A DNA stretch of 64,000 nucleotides, taken from Terana coerulea. Its lineage: Eukaryota > Basidiomycota > Agaricomycetes > Polyporales > Phanerochaetaceae. The translations under genes and the position numbers were made by a program. Under the pieces are notes generated by a model that worked only from the letters and a program-made list of their open reading frames with translations, was not told the DNA's origin and ran no database searches. Within the stretch, counting starts at the first letter, position 1; every line of letters starts with the position of its first letter. Shown here in pieces: positions 9,345 through 22,522 of this stretch. Where the stretch lies: contig JAKOGH010000042.1 of the NCBI GenBank assembly GCA_024811115.1, positions 1 to 64,000 of the forward strand, given 5' to 3'.

Positions 9345-11809
9345 ATGTCTGACAGGACAAATTTATTTCCTCCTCCTCCTCGACACCCTTCACGTCGTGG
9401 CGATCTATCAGCTACTCCTTCATCCACGGGCTCATCGAGAGTAATGACGCCAAGCGTACCGATCAGCTCACCACCTTCACCTTCACCTATCCTTGCAAGC
9501 ACCCCTCGCGACAGTTCCATTCTACACACAGAGCCGAAATTAGCTCAGCTACCTGCTTCTCCTTCCACAGAAGATGTCACAGCCGCTTCTGTGCTGGAAG
9601 AGCACTCGGACCTGCATCGTGTTCAACCGGAGCACGAGGAAGAGCTGTCGGAGACCCAGCTTCGAGAGTTGTACGATGAGGAAGAGATTGATCGCTTTCT
9701 GTATCTCTTCTCCGCCGTAAGTGCAATACATACTATATGAATTGCTCCCTAACCGACAAGAAGTATGTCACGGAAGTCAATATGCCAAAGAACCCAGGCC
9801 CGCCTCCACCACTGAATGCCTCCGCTACCGACATACATATTGTCTCCGAGAACACCGGTGACCTTGACCTGAGTGCGGATGAAGATACTGCATGGGTGGA
9901 TGTTCGACTCTCAAAGTCTAGCATTCCGGCACCTGTTGAGAGCCCAGTCGTTGGCGAAGGGATTGCAGCCTGGGCGGCTTCTGTGAGTAGACAGGACATT
10001 CGGTTAACATGTTGCTGACGGATAGCAGAAATTATTATCCGCCCTTCCACCTCCACCAGCATCTCCACCGCCCTTCTCCATCAAGCGAGCGCGTTTAACA
10101 GCAAACCGACTGTTCTTCGCCCTCGAGCCGACCTACTTCCCCATACTGTTACGGATGTGGAACCTGGCTTCTTGGAAGGATTATGGAACTAGCTTGGCTT
10201 TTTGTGCGGTATGTCGTGGCTTCATGTTTCATGTATTCGGCCTAACACCCAGTCGTCTTTAAAAGCTCTACTGGATTCTATGGCACAACGGTCTTTTGCT
10301 GTCAGGACTTTGCGTTCGACTGCTCTATGCTCTACTGCGGCGCAAGTTTCTTCCTTATCCTTCACTCACGGAGCTTCGTCAATATCGCAAGGAACTGGAG
10401 CTCGCCGATAACTTCAGTAGGAAAATCATCTTGCGCTTCGCCGCGTCGCCAGCAATGAATGTCAAAGACATCTGGACGACGTTCAAAGAGTATCGCACCT
10501 CCAAGAAGAAGACCATGTCGAAGGAGGCTGCGCTTGACATTGAAGAAACTCCTGAGGTCATCGTATCGAACACCGAGGAACGTGTTCCTGCGATTGCTGT
10601 AGAACATATCTCGGATGGGGAGGACACGGGCCCGGTGACCGAGGAAGAAGAGATGATTAACTCGGTATTGGATAGTGAACACCTGGGGAGTCCTATCTTG
10701 CATGTTGCTAACCAGATTGCGGATATCCACGAACGAGTCAAGAAGTGAGTACCGACGTTTGTGGGTGGTGATTTCACTGAGCCTTCGCACCCAGCATCTT
10801 CTTGTGGCGCCGTCCTCAGGTGTCTGCTGTGTATGCTCTAGTATGTAGCATCTTTTCTCTACGAGCTCTCTGGTATTGACTTGCTTCATTAGGGCCTGCT
10901 ATGTTGTGTTCTCATATTTGCAGTTGTACCGTCGAGGTACTTGGTCAAGGGCTTAACATTGGCTGGAGGCGTCTTCTTCTGGCATATAGTTCCTGTACTG
11001 GCCGCACTACCGCCATCAGAACGACGAAGGTATGGACAATATTCACCCAGCGCTGAGCGAACGGCAACTGAGGGACATGGACAGACTGCCGCCACCGCTG
11101 ACGCACTCACCTACTGATTCGGAATACGCCATGGAACTCATATCGCAAAGGGTGGCGCGTGGTCTTCCAGTGAAGCCAAGACGCAAACGGCGCGAGACAC
11201 CTTCTGCAAGTCGATCAAGAGTAGACCTCGCAGGCGTCGAGGCTGAAGGAAGCATAATCAGTCAGGTGTTCAACCGCGACCCGATGGAATCAGTGGATTG
11301 GAGGAAATGGGGCTCTCATGCGGTACAGGCTAAGACGTGGGCAGGAAATGCACAAGACGCTTTAAAGGGCGGTGGATGGAAGAGCCTGGATGGCTGGGCA
11401 ACGGCTAATCCACTCAACACGAAGATCTCGCTGCCCACGAATGAGAGCAAAATTCGAGTGCAGACGCATAGTAAGTTGTGCACAAGCGTCGTTGTCAACA
11501 TATGGCTGACTTGCAACTGCAGCTTTTCCTGCCCAACGCGGTAAAGGCCCGGGTCTCATCACGCTGACGGACTCCACACTCTACTTCACTTCACTCGTCT
11601 CCTCAACGCCAGAGCTTACTATTAAGCTCGAAGACGTTCTCGGAGTGAAGAAAGGCGGTCTGGCGAGAGGGCTCAAGATTCGCTACGCCGACCATAGCTT
11701 GAATGGCGTGCAAGAGGAACGGCAAGAGAGATTCTTGTGGGTCGGCTCCCGTGATGACTTATTTGCTCGACTTGTCGGCTGGAATGGCCGACAATGGCTG
11801 AAGGGATGA
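9345..11809 (+). CDS. GRAM-domain integral membrane protein
   Basis: A multi-exon gene read by splicing seven or more short introns (for example 9,719-9,762, 10,208-10,264, 10,849-10,892 and 11,472-11,522). The N-terminus (about 120 residues) is a Ser/Pro-rich, then acidic, disordered tail. A middle part contains LYWILWHNGLLLSGLCVRLL, a membrane segment or hairpin. A second hydrophobic stretch follows (GLLCCVLIFAVVPSRYLV and LTLAGGVFFWHIVPVLAAL). Next comes a basic linker with DSEYAMELISQRVARGLPV. The C-terminus is a GRAM/PH-like fold (KGPGLITLTDSTLYFTS to FLWVGSRDDLFARL). GRAM domains bind lipids or proteins at membranes, so an organelle-contact or lipid-handling role is likely but inferred. 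The intron at 11,029-11,071 is needed to keep frame; its exact borders are my choice. Confidence 0.75.
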
Positions 11810-12158
11810 GACCGAAAAACGATGCCTAAGGATATAGCTGTGCCTCCCTAATGCACATGTTTAGCTCACCCGCAGTGTCGCGGATATATCTGGTGAAGGA
11901 CGCACTCGATATGGCAGGTGTCAGGGACCGTGTCACTCGGTTGATTGGATCGCTCCCGTTACGATTCGCAGAAGGTTGAGTGTGTGTCGCACAGAACAAA
12001 CCGTAAATTATGAGAGTCAGCATTTTTTTCTTTTCTTCCTCTGTCCCCCATCCCCGTCCCATTGGAACTCGTCCTCTCGGCGACCGCTATATCCGTCTTT
12101 ATCATACCGTCGAACTTTCGGGGGCTCGTTGCGACCGAACGTCGATAACCGATGAAAT
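11810..12158. promoter_or_regulatory. Intergenic region and leader of the kleisin gene
   Basis: It contains a pyrimidine-rich stretch (about 12,020-12,060, CATTTTTTTCTTTTCTTCC), common just upstream of fungal transcription starts. No gene seen. Confidence 0.35.
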
Positions 12159-15100
12159 ATGTTCTTCCCTGCGGACATCCTGTCTCGTAGGGACAGTGGT
12201 TTTGGTCTGCTATGGTGCGTGTGCCATTCATAACCGCATCGCAGACTTTTTATTTTCGATTCTGACTACCCTTGCAGGCTGGCTGCGACGTTGGGCGCCA
12301 AGTCGTCCTTCAAGAAATTACCTCGCCGTTCCGTCGTGACTGCAGACATATCCGAGTTGTGTACTCTTATTGCCGAGCCTCCAGAACCTCTCGCTTTGCG
12401 CCTATCCAGCAATTTGATGATAGGTGTAGCAAGGTGCGTTTTGCCTCGTGTCGGCAGCCTCTGGTTGCTCACAATCGCCAAAATACAGAGTTTATAAGGG
12501 TATATGCGCACTTAATTGCTGATTGTATGCGCACGTCTCACCATGAATACTTACAGTGAAGCAAGAAATACTGCTGACCGACGTAACGACTTGCTTCAAC
12601 ACGCTGAAGAAAGCCGTCCAAGATATCCATGTATTGTCTTCGACGGCACAACTGCAGATGGGACAGCCTAGCGTGAGGTGAGTTACTAAAGATATGCGAA
12701 GCGATGTGCCTGGGCTAATCGAACTGTGAGGCCGGATACTGTGACAGCGGTAGCTGATCCAACTGTGGCGTTTGCCATGGATTTTGATCATCTTCTTGGT
12801 GTATGTGCCGCCGTTGCAGGATAGTCTGTGGCGCACTAATACTGTGACCAAAGGGATGGGATGAACCACGGCAAAGGGCACAAACAGGTAAGTGGCATGG
12901 ATTGGCTTCTTATTCAGCCTGTGCTCACAACGCCAACAGAGGAACAAGATGAACAATCCGAAGACGAATATGATCCGTCTAAGAAGAACAAGAGAAAGGC
13001 TCGCCCCAAAGCGACGTCTATTTCGCTGTCTGAGCGAGGGCGCGCAGATCTTCATACTTTGCAAGAGGACCACAACTATCTCCTGTCCAGCTCCCTCGAT
13101 GAAGCCTTTCCTGACGTTGGAGGAATTGTCCCGTCCTCTTCGCAGTACGGTGGACTCGGCTTCGACGATTTTCTGGAAGGAGTGGATGTTGGAGGCGACA
13201 TCGGCGACGAGCTCGCCCGAGAGCTAGGCGAAGGGTGGGGTGCATCGCCTGGCAAGAGCAGACGCCAGTGCGTCCTTATTCTTTGCGATGGTACCCTTGT
13301 GCTAACAGTCGTCGCCAGTACGCATGCCAGCGTTAACAATTCAGACTTAGAGATGGGTACGCCGCTTGATACGGGCCGTGACTTTGAGTTTCCTGGAGCC
13401 GATATGAACTTTGGGGGCCAAATATCGACATACCTGTGCCTGACGATGACTTATCAGGTGGATCCGCTCGGGGTTCCGCTAGTCAAGTAAGCGTTAACGC
13501 GAGACGCCATTCCTGAAGCCTACTCTCTAACTTTGCCACGCAGCCCCCTTCATACGTCGACCAGGGTGAATTCATTAGCCTAAGTGTCTATGCCCATCAC
13601 TTATGCTGTGTTAGACCGTGACTTCGCTGTTGAAGGGTCAATCATACTGCCATTGTCGCCATTAGGCACACAGCCAGGGTACAGCGAACACCTTCAACCA
13701 GACGAACGGCAGAAAGGGCCAAAGAAAGCTAAACGGGTCAGGCTGTTACTCGATGCACGGACTGAGCTGACCGATGAGGAACTTGAAGTAAGTTCCGGCT
13801 ATGATTATTCGGACCGCAGTCTAAACCACCCCGTTTGGACTCCGTAGCGCGCACGAGCCAATTATCTGGAGGGCCAAGAGCGGATCCGCCATGAGCAGGA
13901 TCGGAAGAAGGCAGAGAAGGAAAGCACAAAACTTATAGAAGAAATGATTTGGGGTGCACCTCGAGGAGGCGAGTGTCACAACTGACTAGTACACAAGCGG
14001 TCACCTGACTATATGCGCAGTGAATGCTCCGGTTTTGGTGGACTTCTGGCTCGAAAACTTCAGGGTCCAGGTAGAGGCTCGTTCTGGGAGATTATATATG
14101 AGCGCGGAAGGTGAGATTCGCTGTCCGAAAATTTCTGATGAAGTCTGACTTTCGACACTTGCTTCAGGTGAACCGCCCCAAAAACGCCGCCGAGCAGAAG
14201 AAGGCTCCTTCCAACCACTGGAACCCGACCAAGGGTTCCGTGACCATGACGGCTGGGAAGAACCTGTGCAAGATCCTAGGACTCTGGGTGAAGATCTTGC
14301 CTTTGGTACGGGCTATGGTGCGCTACGTCTGACAGATACCTGTTGTCTTGCGGCTAACTGGAACATGGAGATGCTACGCAAGACAATTACAACGCAGATT
14401 CTCGGCTGCGATCTTCAGAGGTGGGTCTCGTTATACGCCAATTGTAGGACATAAATCATTTAGGGCATTCATCGCCATACAGGAACCAGGCCAAGCCCGC
14501 CGTGCTTCTCGGCCTCCCTCAGCCTTAGGCAGTCAGTTCGAGCTTGGAGCTGCGGCGCTTGAAGATCCCGCCTCAGGTTCACAGCGAAGTAACCTCTTTC
14601 CGTGGGACAACGCCGGCGTGAGCTCTTCTGCGTCAGGGGCACTTCCCTTTGGCGCGGTAGGCAGTGACCGACTGAGTCTTGGTCGTGCCGACTCCCGCCT
14701 GCGCGGCAGCTCCCAAGGTCGGGACAGTCTTGCCCCCGGGGTGCCAGAGTCCCCGGCGTCGTTTGGATTCACCGCCTCGCACCGCGGAGATGGGTTTGAA
14801 TTTGACGGTGAGCTTATGACCGTGCATGCGCTCCGTCGTGCGACCCTTACGGTGCCCTTAGTACCAGCCGAAGAGCCTGCCGCTGAGGATTCCCAAATGT
14901 CAGACGCAAGTGTAATGACACTCGAGCGCAATTCGTTCAACTTCCTAGAGTGAGCACAGCATGACATCGAACCTACGAGAATACTGCTGACGAACCGGCG
15001 CAGATATGCAAAGATGCAGCTCAATGCATTTCCGTCGGCGACGTCTGCGTTGAAGTTTAGTAACGTTGTGCCTCAGGAAACAAGCACTCGGCACGTCGCG

Positions 15101-15254
15101 GCGGCCGCGTTCTACCACTGCCTCGGTGGGTAAATTGCTACGTGATGCATGTTTCCAGGCTTAGTCTTGTTCATTCACAGTGCTCGCTACCAAAGACCTT
15201 GTAGGTGTCAAACAGGAGGAGCCGTATGGTGCCCTGGAAATTTCCGTGAAATGA
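12159..15254 (+). CDS. rec8: Rec8/Rad21-family cohesin kleisin, probably meiotic Rec8
   Basis: The N-terminus is the Rad21/Rec8 head (MFFPADILSRRD; LWLAATLGAKSSFKK; EPPEPLALRLSSNLMIGVAR) that binds the Smc3 neck. The acidic centre carries a kleisin-like block (VRLLLDARTELTDEELE) and PQKRRRAEE. The C-terminus is the winged helix that binds the Smc1 head (RHVAAAAFYHCLVLATKDLV; EEPYGALEISVK). I favour Rec8 over mitotic Rad21 because of the PEPLALRLSSNLMIGV stretch and VYKVKQEILLTDV. The gene has a dozen or so introns and an 11-nt microexon at 12,489-12,499, flanked by introns 12,434-12,488 and 12,500-12,556. Splicing is clear at both ends of the gene and less certain at 13,260-14,450. Kleisins close the Smc1/Smc3 ring and, in Rec8 form, hold sister centromeres through meiosis I. 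Confidence 0.85.
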
Positions 15255-15447
15255 CGAGCCCTGAAGCAGCTTGGGCAGGTCCGCTCTCAAGTATCTTCCA
15301 AATATCTTCCATGCTCCATCTTGTTCCGTTTTCCGTATTTCCCCCGTTCAATGCTTTTTTGCTATCGACCCTGTTGTTCCTGGTGCTATAGTGCTGACAG
15401 TTTCGTTAACGTATAATAACCTCGAATATTATCGCATAGGACCTTTC

Positions 15448-15538
15448 GCACAGCACCTGGAGTTGACCAAACGTATCGCACAACGCCCAGAGTTGACCGG
15501 ACGCATCGCACAGCGCCCGGAGTTTGACCGAACCTATC
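15448..15538 (+). repeat. Three 30-31-bp tandem repeats upstream of IDI1
   Basis: Three consecutive units start GCACARCRCCYRGAGTTGACC and end ACGYATC or ACCTATC: 15,448-15,477, 15,478-15,507 and 15,508-15,538 (the last with one extra base). They lie between the kleisin stop and the IDI1 start, in likely promoter DNA, about 100-180 bp before the IDI1 ATG. Confidence 0.75.
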
Positions 15539-15630
15539 GCGAGACAGTTGATCTGAAGCGCCCGACAGGCGTGAACACATTTTGACCGCAGACAAGATGG
15601 CGAATCAGACCACCTCCGGCTTAGACTTGC

Positions 15631-16633
<1,003 letters not shown>

Positions 16634-17153
16634 GTGTATCTAGGAAGTTTGTCCTGCTTATGCTCTCACTAGAGGTATATTGTATTACAATGAGAACAAG
16701 CTCAAACCATTGGGCTTGGTAGATCTTATGACATGCGGAGCCACATCAGGATGGTCCCACCGATTAGCGAGCTTGTACATCAGTTAGTAGTTACTAGTGT
16801 GTAGAAAGCGGACTGTCTGAGGAGTCGTGACACAGGTCCTTCTCTACTCGTTAAATGGTCATTGGATAGTTACATGCATTGGTTTGTGCTTTTTGTCTAT
16901 GTACATATTGATTTGTATATCCTTCCGAGACATATTCGAGCCAACACACACAAGTCTGAAAATGGGTACAGCCAGGGACAGGGATGCTCTAATAGCTCTT
17001 GATTCTCCTCTGTTTGTTACTCGCCTCACCTCTGAAACACCCACATATTGAGCAATGGAGAATCAAGTACATCCCTGCGCTGGAAATAGCAGCGAGGCAA
17101 AGCAACCTGGAGTTATTTCAGAAACATAATTGAATTGATCTGAGTCTCCAGGC
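16634..17153. other. Convergent 3' regions
   Basis: No gene seen between the end of IDI1 and the end of the minus-strand membrane-protein gene. Confidence 0.4.
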
Positions 17154-19017
17154 TTAAGCGGGGCTGCTACCTCCGTAGCGCCTACGACGCCTGCACCATA
17201 GGTCTTGAACGCATGCAGTGACGACCTGCAGAAAAAACCATAGAAGAATAGTCCCGAAGACCACGGTGAGGGCGAGCCAGAGCGGTGCACCGGTGGATTC
17301 GACAATCATGCTGAAGATCTCTGTTGCAAGGAGCATTGTCGCCCAGATGGTCAGAGCCTTCGGGACGGAGAATCGGATTGCAGTAGGGCGGAACTTATAC
17401 TTCGACCTCTCGAGATCGCTGACATATTCAACCTGCACAAACACCCATCAGTTGGCTATATGCGGGCGGTGTAGTTGGATAAATACGAACCGCGTCGGCG
17501 GCCGTCCATTCGTCAGCGTCTTGAAACTTCTGTAGCATAGCCACTCCGGAGACCAGCGCAGCGACGGAGAAGGCGATGGCTGCCAAACCGATGCATCCTG
17601 TGAGCGGGCCTGTCGGTGAAACCAAGAGGACGGCATTGCCGCTGTGAGGGCGATGTCAGCGCATGCAGCGTGTTTGGAGATGTTGAAACATACATCACGA
17701 GGCCGGTGGACTACGGAGCATTTGCATGACATGTTAGCATTTCGGCGCGACCGGAGACAGATAGTCACCCACGTAGAGACGGGCATCACGCCAGCTGTCG
17801 AGCTGCTTGTGCATGAATTTGCGCCAGTGCATTGTATAAATCACGTCGTCGACGTAAAGGCCGTTCAGTTCGGCGACGATGGCCTCGTCGGTCCGGAATA
17901 CCAAAGGCGAGGCCACGGTAAACATGAAGGATTTGACCTCGACAAGCTTCTCCCTCACACGCTGATGACGGTCGAGACGTGCATAGTTCTCGCCGTGGAA
18001 ATTGTCAAATCTAGCGCGGGCTATATGATCATGAGCCTAGGCTGGGCTGGGCAGAAATTTATTGAACATACCGATGGAACACCAGATCCTCGCTATCCAA
18101 AATTTTTGAGTATCATTCTCAGTACCTTTGCGCGACGTACGTACCTGCAATACAAGTCGTGTACGGAGATTCTGCTTGATCACCTGAATAGGTGGTTTGC
18201 CCAAGGCCGTTTGACGGTCTAAGGCAATAGACTCACCAGGTACGCTGAGAAGGTCGATGAATTTCTGGCACTTTGTTCAATGTCGTAGGGAAACGTAGAA
18301 GAGCGTGAAGTCATATGGTCTGAAAATTTCTTCAGTTTAGGCGGAATCTGGAAATTTAGACGACATGTACCGAGTTGTCCGTGGCGCAATATGCCGACAA
18401 GTTCGTCGCGGAGGTACTTAGGCACCGGCCTGTGAGGAAAGTACTCGAGATGCGTCCAGTAATGTTCCTGCAGCACGTATTCTGTGGCCACATCGTCAAC
18501 ATGGCAACATTATGTATTGTGCGCAATCCGTACTGAGATGGGATTTTGAGCAGATCCGCGTCATTCCGAGCTGCTCTGCGTCAACGGGCTGGAGCCAGTA
18601 TTCCACCTGCTTGTCATGATCGACGAGATAATAGCTACATTCCGCCGGCTCGCTGGCCTCTTCGCGAACATACAACTCGCTGCCTTGCGGGATTTTGCCG
18701 TCGAAGTGGGAAAGAAGCTGTTGCACCTTGTTGATACCTTTCAAAACAGCCTCGTAGACTGCCCGACGTTCGATCGTGCTGTCCGTGACGATGCTCAAAA
18801 GGCTGTTGACGTAGTACCGTGCGCCCTCTGGATGGGTATGAGCGATCCAGGGGCTCGGAAGCTGCGCAGACATGACCAACGCCACTTTGCCACATGAGCC
18901 GTCGAGTTCGTAATGAGACTGCTGAGGGAAGCTAGAGTGGATCCCGGGCGGGATTATCAAGTCTACCGAAGAGATACTGCGGCGGCGAGCATGCTCATGA
19001 GAAGTATGACTAGGCAA
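17154..19017 (-). CDS. Uncharacterised membrane protein with WW-like segments
   Basis: A minus-strand multi-exon gene. The N-terminal half has two partial WW-like stretches: SPWIAHTHPEGARYYVNS, where Trp, Gly-x-x-YY and Asn are in WW register but the second Trp is missing, and SYYLVDHDKQVEYWLQPVD, which looks like the second half of a WW. Then comes LQEHYWTHLEYFPHRPVPKY, a block I associate with a widespread but unnamed agaricomycete family. The middle is helical (FRTDEAIVAELNGLYVDDVIY). Three hydrophobic segments follow near the C-terminus (GPLTGCIGLAAIAFSVAALV, ALTIWATMLLATEIFSMIV, LWLALTVVFGTILLWFFLQV), and the tail ends in RRRRRYGGSSPA. The likely topology is a cytosolic domain anchored by C-terminal membrane helices. 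Function unknown. The start at 19,017 is the first in-frame Met; a start nearer MSAQLPSPW is possible. Confidence 0.7.
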
Positions 19018-20491
19018 GGAGATTCAGAACGTACATGTCGTCTCCAGAGTACCGTTTGGAATGAGCGACGGTAGTAGGCTGCACGAGCATATCTTCGGCA
19101 TAAGCAGGGGGGCAGCCTCTTTCTCGCCGACCCAAACCTCCGAGTCGGTAAGTGTGGTATCTAGAGCAGTAGACATTGCGAGGTTGAGCTAGGGGGTCGA
19201 AGAGGAGCGCGAAAGTCTTGCTGGGACTGGAAGCCCTTATACGCAGGATATCCGGTGCTGAAAAGGTCGGCCTTTGTAAACTCCATTTATTGTGACGAAC
19301 AGGCTCAACGGACATATTGAAAGGCGCGCCGGCTGTACGAAAGAACATCTGTTGGAAACCTGTCAAACAGTCATGGCGCTGCCCTTGCGATGAACGAAGT
19401 TCCACTTGCATCGCCCCCGAGTCAGCGAGTCTGTAGCCTAAGTACAGCCTACAGCAAAGGAACTAAGCTTGAGGCTGTTGCAGGCGCAGTTACAATACTG
19501 TCACGTGTTGCAGTGACACTGGCTTATGTCACCCGTGGCCGCGCTCCGCAACTCCCCGGCGCTGAGTCCCACAACTCATTTAAGTTCAGCACCATTGCCT
19601 TGAGTTGCGCATATATATCATTAGAGCCGCAAAACAACCCAGGTACGTGTACTCCTTGCTTTTGGGAATCAGGGTCTGAAACTCAAAAGGAGGGTAGCGC
19701 CCGCGGTATACTTGACCGAATGGCCGGCGCGCTGGCGGCCACGACGGGATATTACTTAATGTTGTCAACAATTCCTGTTCATAACTTACACTTACGCGAA
19801 CGCCTCTTATGTACGCTCAAGTTGCTCGCCTGTCCGGCTCATCGTATATCTCGCGCCCAAACCGCGCCTTTGGTGGCATGTGGACCTGTCAAACGCCTTT
19901 GTACGTCCACTGTGAGCTAAAACCGCGCACACATCCTAGGCTGCAACAGTACTCGAGGCCCTGAATTTCGCACAGTGGCCCATAGCCGAGCATTCCATCT
20001 AGGAATGCTCTCCCATACCGATGCATATAGCCCCTTGTTGCCTATCAACCCCGGCTACGTCGGCGGCCGTGATTCAGAGGAATTACTACCAAAAGCCTTA
20101 CGTTTTCCGTCAGGGTGCGAAACCTGAGTTGTGCCAAGTCTACTCGGAAATCAGATCTCATGTTTCCAGCAGACTAATCAAAATGCGCTCAGGCTCGGAG
20201 CCGAAGACTTCGGGACACATGAGCTTTGGTAGGAAGTTCGTCCTGGTGCAAGAACCTTTCTACAGCAGTCTTCGCTCATTTCTACGTCCTAGGTGTCTGT
20301 ACGGGTCGCTGTGTAGAGCACTGGCACTAGGATTAGGATCCTAGCCTCGTGCGTATTGCTCTGTACGGGCTATGTTTAAGTCGTTAGTCCTGAACGTACT
20401 TATGCCACAGTGAATTCAGCCTAAAGTCAGCACCGTTCCTTTCTTCGAGTCATTCACTTCCTCATCTCACCCTTCATACAGGACCTCAATC
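19018..20491. other. Upstream region of the paralogue array; no supported gene
   Basis: Open frames at 19,010-19,411 (minus) and 19,390-19,920 (plus) lack recognisable domains and convincing composition. A perfect 9-bp-stem hairpin lies at 19,988-20,010 (GAGCATTCC, 5-nt loop, GGAATGCTC); its role is unknown. Confidence 0.35.
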
Positions 20492-21093
20492 ATGCCTCGA
20501 TCTACTTCTCCGGAGTTCCCTCTGTCAAAGGTGGAGATTACCTCCCTGCTGCTGCCAACGCCGCCCATACAAATGATGTGTCTTCACATACCGAGGAGAC
20601 ACGTTCAGTTCCTGCTCAGACGGAGACAGCTGGACCCTCCTCCGATGCTCTTAATAATTCCAGGTGAGCTTATATTTGGCATCTTTGATGCATGCTCGAT
20701 CCTTATGGTACAATATCAGCTCGGGAGCCAACGATGAACATTCCACCCAATTCCAGGAGAAGGAAACTCACGTCGACGAGGAAAAGGAAATTTCTGATGA
20801 GGAAGACAGCGACATAGATGTAGCAGCGGAGCTGATCAAGCTGTGTGTACCCGTTGCCTCCTAATCATTGCATACGAGGTAGAGCTTGACAGACTCTTCT
20901 AGGGGCTGGGAGCCTCGGGGTAAACCAACGAGACCCACTCACAGTAAGATTCTCGTCGTGACCGATTTGATCCTTGATTGACTGGTGCCGACTACTATGC
21001 ACAGCGCCGCCGCCGCCGCCGCCGCCACAGCGACCACCACCGCCACCACCCCGCCCGAAGCAGACGGAGGCTGCGAAGCCTTCCTCTACCTGA
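20492..21093 (+). CDS. GWE[PS]RG-family small acidic disordered protein, copy 1
   Basis: First of seven paralogues. Exon 1 codes for a Ser/Thr/Ala-rich tail (SSHTEETRSVPAQTE). A phase-2 intron at about 20,664-20,719 follows, then an acidic exon (EEKEISDEEDSDIDVAAELI). A second phase-2 intron precedes the exon that opens GWEPRGKPTRPTH. A third, phase-1 intron (about 20,950-21,001) leads to a polyproline C-terminus ending AKPSST. No signal peptide or membrane segment. The ATG at 20,492 is not in frame with the rest of exon 1: one shift is needed near position 20,530, or the true start lies in an unseen upstream exon. I know of no named family with this motif. It is recognised by comparison with its neighbours. 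Confidence 0.6.
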
Positions 21094-21776
21094 GGCAGTA
21101 AGAACCATGATTGGTTTGTCGCTGTGTTCAGCCGACATGCCCAAGGATTGGTTGCCAATCAACCAGGCGATCCAGCGTGTCAGTGGTGAACACCTGTCAT
21201 ACTTTTCTTTGCATTCTTCATTGGACCTTGCGGCAGGTTTCTATCCCGAGTTTGGAGTATGAGCGTCTCGTTGGACAGTAGTAGTTTGGCTTGTTAGATA
21301 AGAACGGACGTTTTACGGTAGTAGGTGGAAAGGACTACTTTACATTTGTATGGACCATTTCTATATCGGACTCTTACATGTGATTCGCCGTCAGCGTGCA
21401 ATGGACAATTCTGAGATAGAGCAGGGCAGCATACATTGCGTCAGAAAGGTTTTGAAATGACCCTCGGCGAAAGATAATTGCCTGCATGGTATTACCTCAC
21501 GTGCCTTCTTGTACGCCGTGTACTGTGACATTTCGGAGCAAAGCTGGGCGGCCATGGCGCTGCAGGCAGAGTAAACATGCAGACTGACCGGACGGCGTAT
21601 GGTTGTATCCGATGCCTAGAGGTTTCCGACTTCAATCGCTGAAGGTGAAGCAATGAACGGGTGAGATCCGCACCGTTTCCGCCCAGCCTGAGGCGCCGCG
21701 GGACACCGCACCGGACGATGAATCCGGCTTAACCAGCTCTGCAAGTGCAATGACACGGGGTTACAGACAACCCAGT
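21094..21776. other. 3' flank of copy 1
   Basis: No gene seen. Confidence 0.35.
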
Positions 21777-21778
21777 TA

Positions 21779-22520
21779 CAGCTCTTTCAGAAATGATACG
21801 GAAACGCACTTGGCCCGCGCGGCCGGCGCTCATATACGTGACACTCTAGGAATGGCAGTGCGATCAATTTGTGACGTCACATCACACACTGAGACCATCG
21901 CGTTCATGACTTGGTCTGCGTTCCTGCACGTTTACTTATGGTCTGCCTCCGTCATGGGTTTGCACTTACTGTGCATTTGTTTTTGATGCTATGTAATAAT
22001 TTCTCTAGATGAAAACCGCTCAGAGGATGGGTATTCTAGAAGGTTTCAAGGCCTGAAACTTTGACTTTGCCAGTGGCTCAGAGTTTGCCCCAGTACTGGC
22101 AACCCAAGGACTCAGATGCCTCCGTGAAGTACAATCCGAATGCTTACTATAAAGCATATTACCATAATAATCTTACTACGGTGATATCCTGTTGGCATCT
22201 GGCACTTATACCAAAGACTTGCTGTACAGAATCTGAGCGCCCCCGAGGCAATGCAGGTGCAGAGGGATACTGCAAATATTCTGAACAGAATACTTACAAT
22301 ATGTATGTACATTAGATACTTGGGCTTTGATAGCATAAAGAATATGTCATCAAGGTATATTGGGCTCTGGGTGCATGGACAGTCCAGTTGAGCACGCGGA
22401 GAACACTCTGTGACCACTCAGTCACTCGAGATTGATCGCATTACCGTTTATAGCAGGCTGAGGATAAAAGCGCCGGGCGCGCGGACCCAGGGCGTTTCCG
22501 TATCATTTCTGAAAGAGCTG
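21779..22520. mobile_element. 742-bp element with long inverted ends and TA flanks
   Basis: The ends are inverted repeats of about 55 bp, starting CAGCTCTTTCAGAAATGATA and continuing CGGAAACGC, then a GC-rich part (CCGCGCG...CGGCGCT) with a few differences. Both sides have TA (21,777-21,778 and 22,521-22,522). The interior codes for nothing recognisable. A non-autonomous Tc1/mariner-like element is the best fit. It sits between copies 1 and 2 of the paralogue array. Confidence 0.7.
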
Positions 22521-22522
22521 TA

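Noticed and set aside
9097..9444. A 115-codon plus-strand gene
   Set aside because: It overlaps the start of the GRAM gene in another frame and has no domain.
12492..13073. A 193-codon minus-strand gene
   Set aside because: It is the shadow of the kleisin exons on the opposite strand.
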